A DNA stretch of 64,000 nt, from positions 1 through 64,000 of the forward strand of contig JBOHFX010000146.1 in the NCBI GenBank assembly GCA_050699875.1, written 5' to 3'. This stretch comes from GCA-003244245 sp050699875 (GTDB lineage: Bacteria; Actinomycetota; Actinomycetes; Mycobacteriales; Pseudonocardiaceae). Of this stretch, positions 59,841 to 64,000 are shown piece after piece. The notes under the pieces are model-generated. The model was given only the letters and a program-made list of their open reading frames with translations, did no database searches and had not been told where the DNA came from. The position numbers and the translations under genes are program-made. Positions within the stretch are counted from its first letter, which is position 1. Each line of letters opens with the position of its first letter.

Positions 59841-60797
59841 ATGGCACGTTCCGGTCAGGTCGCAGTCATCGGGGCCGGTTTCTACGGGTCGACCACCGCG
59901 CAGCGGTTGGCCGAGTACGACCTGTTCGACACCGTTGTGCTCACCGACATCATCGAGGGCAGGCCGGAGGGCTTGGCGCTGGACCTGAACCAGTCCAGAT
60001 CGGTGGAAGGCTTCGAAACCAGGATCATCGGCCAGACCACCGGTCGGGACGGTTCGGGATACGAGGCGATGGCCGGTAGCGACATCGTCGTGATCACCGC
60101 CGGGCTACCCCGAAAGCCGGGGATGAGCCGGATGGACCTGATCGACGTCAACGCTCGCATCGTGCGGCAGGTCGCGGAGAACGTCGCCCAGCATGCCCCA
60201 GATGCGGTCGTCATCGTGGTGTCCAACCCTCTGGACGAGATGACCGCGCTGACGCAGATCGCCACCGGGTTCCCCCGGCACCGAGTGATCGGCCAGGCCG
60301 GGATGCTCGACACCGCCCGGTTCACCAACTTCGTCGCCGAGGAACTCGCCGTCCCGGTGTCGTCGGTGCACACCCTGACGCTCGGCTCGCACGGTGACAC
60401 CATGGTGCCGGTGCCCAGCGCCTGCATGGTGAACGGCACGCCACTGACCGACGCGCTGCCCGCCGACCGGATCGAAGATCTGATCACCCGGACCCGCAAT
60501 GGCGGCGCCGAGGTGGTAGCCCTGCTCAAGACCGGCTCGGCGTACTACGCCCCGTCCGCCGCGGCCGCCCGCATGGTGCGCGCCGTGCACGAGGACTCCG
60601 GTGCCGTGCTGCCGGTCTGTGCCTGGGTGGACGGTGCGTACGGCATCTCCGGTGTCTACTTGGGTGTCACCGCCGAGCTGGGGCGGGACGGGGTACGGCG
60701 GGTGGTGGAAACCCCGCTGACCGACGGTGAGCTCGCGCAGCTGCGGACGGCCGCCGAAGCCGTCCGAGCCAAACAGGCCGACGTGCAGCACCTGTGA
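59841..60797 (+). CDS. mdh: Malate dehydrogenase (lactate dehydrogenase-like)
   Basis: MDH oxidises malate to oxaloacetate in the TCA cycle. The 318-residue protein has VAVIGAGFYGSTTAQRLA, LTDIIEGRPEG (Asp for NAD), AGLPRKPGMSRMDLI, SNPLDEMTALTQIAT, the catalytic His in TLGSHGDTMVPV and YYAPSAAAARMV. The RKPGMSR substrate loop with a second arginine (R in PRKPGMSR) marks malate rather than lactate. An isocitrate dehydrogenase gene lies 3 kb downstream. Confidence 0.95.
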   Translation: MARSGQVAVIGAGFYGSTTAQRLAEYDLFDTVVLTDIIEGRPEGLALDLNQSRSVEGFETRIIGQTTGRDGSGYEAMAGSDIVVITAGLPRKPGMSRMDLIDVNARIVRQVAENVAQHAPDAVVIVVSNPLDEMTALTQIATGFPRHRVIGQAGMLDTARFTNFVAEELAVPVSSVHTLTLGSHGDTMVPVPSACMVNGTPLTDALPADRIEDLITRTRNGGAEVVALLKTGSAYYAPSAAAARMVRAVHEDSGAVLPVCAWVDGAYGISGVYLGVTAELGRDGVRRVVETPLTDGELAQLRTAAEAVRAKQADVQHL

Positions 60798-60814
60798 TCG
60801 CGTCAACGAACGCG

Positions 60815-60881
60815 GCGTTCTGGGGACAGGATGCAGTCATTCCGCGTCTCTGGCTGCGTTCTGAGGACAGAATGCAGCCAT
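60815..60881 (+). repeat. 26-bp imperfect direct repeat over the DUF2252 start
   Basis: Two copies (60815-60840 and 60856-60881) differ at three positions. The second copy contains the ribosome site and the first two bases of the start codon of the downstream gene. The first copy ends in TCAT, so its own 'start' would be ATT. It looks like a duplicated translation-start region. Confidence 0.75.
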
Positions 60882-62226
60882 GGCGCTGACCGAGACGTTG
60901 CTCACCGATGACGCCGTGGCGCGGCGGCACCGGATCGTCGACACGTTGACCGACGCCTTCGCCCCGTTGATGGCCGCCGATCCCGCGGCGTTTCGCACCA
61001 AGTTCCGCAAGATGGCCGCCGGCCCGTTCGCCTTCTACCGTGGCAGCGCCTGCCTGTTCTACGCCGACGTGGCCGCGCTGGATGACCCATGGGCCGATGA
61101 GCGCACCAGCCGGGTCTGGATCCAGGGTGACCTGCACGCGGAAAATTTCGGTACCTACATGGACGGCAGTGGGGTGCTGATCTTCGACGTGAACGACTTC
61201 GACGAGGCCTATCTCGGGCACTACACCTGGGACCTGCAGCGGCTGGTGGCGAGCATCGCACTGCTCGGGTGGCGCAAGGCGCTGTCCGACGCAGACATCG
61301 ATGCCCTGGTCGGGACCTGCGTCCGGGCCTACGTGGACCAGGTGCGCACCTTCGTGGACGAGGCCAATGACCGGGCCTACTCGCTGCGCCTGGACACCAC
61401 CGACGGCGTGATCCATCAGGTTCTGCAGCTGGCCCGGCTGCGCAGCCGCTTCGGGTTGCTGGAGTCGGTGACCGAAACCGAGGGATTCGACCGCCGGTTC
61501 CGGAACGGGCCTGGGGTGCGGCGACTGGATCCCGCCGAGCGCGACGGGGTGTGTGCGGCCTTCGAGCGGTACCTGGACACCATTCCGGAACGCAAGAGGT
61601 TCCGCGGCGTCGCCTACACGATCAAGGACGTCGTGGGGCGCAGCGGCTTCGGTATCGGCAGCGCCGGGTTGCCCGCCTACAACGTGCTCATCGAGGGATA
61701 CAACCAGGCGCTGGACAACGACGTGGTGCTGTCGATGAAGCAGGGCAACGTGGCGGCTCCGTCTCGAGTGGTCACCGACGAGCGGATCGCTTCGTATTTC
61801 AAGCACCACGGCCACCGCACCGCGATCTCGCAGCGTTCGTTGCAGGCGCACGCCGACCCGCTGCTCGGCTACACCGAGTTGGATGGAGTGGGGTTCGTGG
61901 TCTCCGAGTTGTCCCCGTATGTCACCGATTTGGATTGGACCGAGCTGACCGAGCCGGATGAGATCGCGCCGGTGCTGGACTATCTCGGCCGGGCAACCGC
62001 GAAGGTGCACTGCGTTTCCGACGCCGACTCTGATCACACCCTGGTCTCGTTCCAGACCGAGAACGCGATTGCCGCGGTGATCGGCGACCGGGAGGCCGAG
62101 TTCGTCGACTGGTTGACCACGTTCGCTCGGGACTACGCGGCAGTCGTGCGCGACGACCACCGGCTTTTCGTCGACGCGTTCCGCAACGACGGGATCCCCG
62201 GGGTTCGCTCCACCAAGCGCACATGA
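60880..62226 (+). CDS. DUF2252 protein
   Basis: The 448-residue protein matches DUF2252: KMAAGPFAFYRGSACLFYAD, WIQGDLHAENFGTYMDGSG, IFDVNDFDEAYLGHYTWDLQRL and YNQALDNDVVLSMKQGN. The DLHAENFG and FDVNDFDE motifs resemble the catalytic loop of kinase-like phosphotransferases, so phosphate transfer is plausible but unproven. AGGAC precedes the ATG by 9 bases. Confidence 0.9.
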   Translation: MALTETLLTDDAVARRHRIVDTLTDAFAPLMAADPAAFRTKFRKMAAGPFAFYRGSACLFYADVAALDDPWADERTSRVWIQGDLHAENFGTYMDGSGVLIFDVNDFDEAYLGHYTWDLQRLVASIALLGWRKALSDADIDALVGTCVRAYVDQVRTFVDEANDRAYSLRLDTTDGVIHQVLQLARLRSRFGLLESVTETEGFDRRFRNGPGVRRLDPAERDGVCAAFERYLDTIPERKRFRGVAYTIKDVVGRSGFGIGSAGLPAYNVLIEGYNQALDNDVVLSMKQGNVAAPSRVVTDERIASYFKHHGHRTAISQRSLQAHADPLLGYTELDGVGFVVSELSPYVTDLDWTELTEPDEIAPVLDYLGRATAKVHCVSDADSDHTLVSFQTENAIAAVIGDREAEFVDWLTTFARDYAAVVRDDHRLFVDAFRNDGIPGVRSTKRT

Positions 62227-62241
62227 GCGCGGCGATCAGCG

Positions 62242-62796
62242 TCAGGTCGTGTAGAGCGTGCGCACGACGTCCTCGATGGACGGTTCGACCACGAACAGGT
62301 CGCGCACCGCGACCTTGGCGACCACCGCGGCGATCACCTCCGCCGCGCTGGTCTGCTCGGCCGAGAAGGCCAGCTGCTGGCGCAGCCCGTTCGCCTCGAC
62401 CGTGACGTCGAGGACGCCGGGCAGCCCGTCGAGTGCTGCGTGCGGCTCCTCCAGGTCCACCACCAGACGTCGCGCGCCGCCGAACTGGCAGCGCAGCTCC
62501 GCCAGCGAGCCATCCACCAGGACCCGCCCGTGGTCGATCACCACCAGCCGCCGACAGAGCCGCTCGACGTCGGGCAGGTCGTGCGTGGTGAGCAGCAGGG
62601 TGACTCCATCCACGGCGTTGGCCCGGGCCAGGAACGCGCGCAGTCACTCCTTGCTGATCAGGTCCAGGCCGACCGTCGGCTCGTCCAGCACCAGCAGCTC
62701 CGGGGAGTGCAGCAACGCGAACGACGCCGGGTAGGCCAGCTGGCTGCGCACCGATGCGGCCAGTAGGCAGCGGTATGCCGCGAGGCGCTCACCCAC
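62242..62796 (-). pseudogene. Fusion debris: ABC-2 permease start joined to ABC ATPase end
   Basis: From a GTG at 62796 the frame reads GERLAAYRCLLAASVRSQLAYPASFA, the N-terminus of an ABC-2-type permease, then jumps straight to LLHSPELLVLDEPTVGLD, the Walker B of an ABC ATPase. It has an in-frame TGA at 62644-62646 and then continues to the H-loop LLLTTHDLPDVERLC and a normal ATPase end at 62242. So most of one permease and the first half of the ATPase were deleted, and a nonsense codon followed. It overlaps the permease gene upstream. Confidence 0.88.
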
Positions 62797-63573
62797 CCTG
62801 GATCACCAGCGTCCGCACCGCCCTGGCGAGTACCAAGCGGCCGGCCGCGAGCAGGATGACGGCCCAGATCAGCTGGTGGGCCAGCAGCAGCGGTGCAGCA
62901 CCCCTGCTGATAGCGATGTCGATCGGCGCCTGCAGGACCGCCGGAAACGGCGTCGCCCAGATCGCCGTCCTGGCCCAGCCGGGAAAGAACGCGATCGGGA
63001 TCACCAGCCCGGACAGCACTCCGCCGATCACCGCGTGCAAGGACAGCACCCCGCGCCAGTCCAGCAGCCAGAACGCCACCAGGTTCAGCAGGAACCGGAT
63101 CGCGAAGCTGACCAGGACGGCGAGCAGCACGCTGAGCCCGAAGGCCGCCCAGCGCAACGCAGAGCCGGGCAGCGTCAGCTCGAAGAACACCAATCCGATC
63201 AGCAGCGCAACGGTGAACCGGTCAGCAGCGCGAAGCTCGCCCGGCCCAGATCCTCGGCCAGTAACGCGGCCTGCAGGTCCACGGGTCGGAGCAGGTCGAT
63301 GGCGACGTCGCCGCTGCGCACCCGTTCCCCGAAGCCGGTGTTGCTCCACAGCAGCACCACGGCGAGCAAGCCCTGACCGATCCACACGTAGGTGACCGTG
63401 GCCGCCGGGTCGTAGCCGGCGACCTGGGCGCTGCCGGCGAACACGGTGAGCAGCACCGCGCACCGCATGAAGCCGAAGACCGTGTTTGCGGCCAGCCCCG
63501 CGACCACCGCCTGCCGGTAGGTCGAGTACCGCCGGAAACCGGCGCGGACCAGCCGCAGGTAGCAGGCGAGCAC
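62789..63573 (-). pseudogene. ABC-2 permease with one-base frameshift
   Basis: The first frame begins YLRLVRAGFRRYSTYRQAVVAGL and runs to about 63215, where ALLT is followed by a premature stop. The second frame carries RFTVALLIGLVFFELTLPGS to the end at 62789 (LVIQGG). One missing C (ACCGG for ACCCGG) restores a single protein of about 260 residues with six membrane helices. It would be the first gene of an ABC-2 exporter operon. Confidence 0.85.
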
Positions 63574-63670
63574 GCCGGACTACGTTAGCTGGATGACCAT
63601 GTGACCACATCCAGTTGCGCGCCATACGCTGGTAAGCATTAGCGCGTGAGTCGAGAGGAGCGCCCGACCG

Positions 63671-64000
63671 GTGGGCAAGATCAAAGTGACGGGGACCGTC
63701 GTCGAGCTCGACGGCGACGAGATGACCCGGATCATCTGGCAGTTCATCAAGGACAAGCTGATCCTTCCCTATCTCGACGTCACCCTCGACTATTACGACC
63801 TCGGAATCAAGCATCGGGATGCCACCGATGACCAGGTCACGGTCGACGCCGCACACGCGATCGCCAAGCACGGGGTAGGAGTGAAATGCGCCACCATCAC
63901 GCCCGACGAGGCGCGGGTCGAGGAGTTCGGCCTGAAGAAGATGTGGCGCTCGCCCAACGGCACGATCCGCAACATCCTCGGCGGCGTGATCTTCCGCGAA
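63671..64000 (+). CDS. icd: NADP-dependent isocitrate dehydrogenase, 5' part
   Basis: The first 110 residues are present and the window ends inside the gene. VELDGDEMTRIIWQFIKDKLILPYLD, YYDLGIKHRDATDDQVTVDAA and KCATITPDEARVEEFGLKKMWRSPNGTIRNILGG match the eukaryotic-type homodimeric ICD, with the substrate-binding SPNGTIRN. GTG start; AGGAG lies about ten bases upstream. It supports a TCA function together with mdh. Confidence 0.95.
   Translation, partial: MGKIKVTGTVVELDGDEMTRIIWQFIKDKLILPYLDVTLDYYDLGIKHRDATDDQVTVDAAHAIAKHGVGVKCATITPDEARVEEFGLKKMWRSPNGTIRNILGGVIFRE

Overview
The window is high-GC DNA of an actinomycete. Gene content and order (hemB-hemL-phosphoglycerate mutase, resB-ccsB, a men cluster with mgtA and a Rv0556-like DUF3592 gene, bldC, purN-purH, imuA'/imuB/dnaE2, folD-DUF3017-mdh-icd) match Mycobacteriales/Pseudonocardiales, and a filamentous Pseudonocardiaceae-type organism is the best guess. 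This is inference from recalled synteny. Many genes overlap by 1-4 bases or start with GTG. No rRNA, tRNA, CRISPR array or intact transposon was seen.

Layout. (1) 1-4.1 kb: haem genes hemB and hemL, two small membrane proteins and a histidine phosphatase. (2) 4.1-16.5 kb: a class IV lanthipeptide gene cluster. It has a large STAND/TPR regulator with a C-terminal SARP module, a three-domain LanL synthetase with an intact zinc triad, a serine peptidase of the prolyl oligopeptidase family, a 53-residue four-cysteine precursor, a strong hairpin, and a two-subunit ABC exporter with one degenerate ATP site. It sits where tlpA and ccdA are expected, next to resB. (3) 17-21.4 kb: cytochrome c maturation genes resB-ccsB, a ParA/MinD-like ATPase and bldC. 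(4) 21.7-37.9 kb: small and envelope genes, then menaquinone genes menA, menE, menB, menD, menF and menG, an M1 peptidase and two GT4 glycosyltransferases. menC and menH are not here. (5) 38.4-42.8 kb: purN-purH, a SAM hydrolase and a secreted DUF4185 protein. (6) 42.8-44.9 kb: a decayed patch with a truncated membrane protein, a cut-down histidine kinase and a doubly frameshifted response regulator. (7) 44.9-56.9 kb: the SOS mutasome genes imuA', imuB and dnaE2, each behind its own LexA box but separated by accessory genes (LiaF-like protein, two short-chain dehydrogenases, an XRE regulator, a CmcI-like methyltransferase). (8) 57-64 kb: pentapeptide-repeat protein, YdcZ-type transporter, folD, DUF3017, mdh, DUF2252, a wrecked ABC-2 exporter operon, and the 5' part of an NADP isocitrate dehydrogenase gene cut by the window end.

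How the parts act together. In the lanthipeptide cluster LanL should phosphorylate, eliminate and cyclise the precursor, the peptidase is a candidate for leader removal, and the ABC pair would export the product. The men genes feed menaquinone biosynthesis from chorismate. ImuA', ImuB and DnaE2 form the actinobacterial mutagenic translesion machine, co-induced through LexA. Several intergenic regions hold recognisable gene debris (adenine methyltransferase, XRE regulator, ISAs1-type transposase), so part of the accessory DNA here is being eroded.
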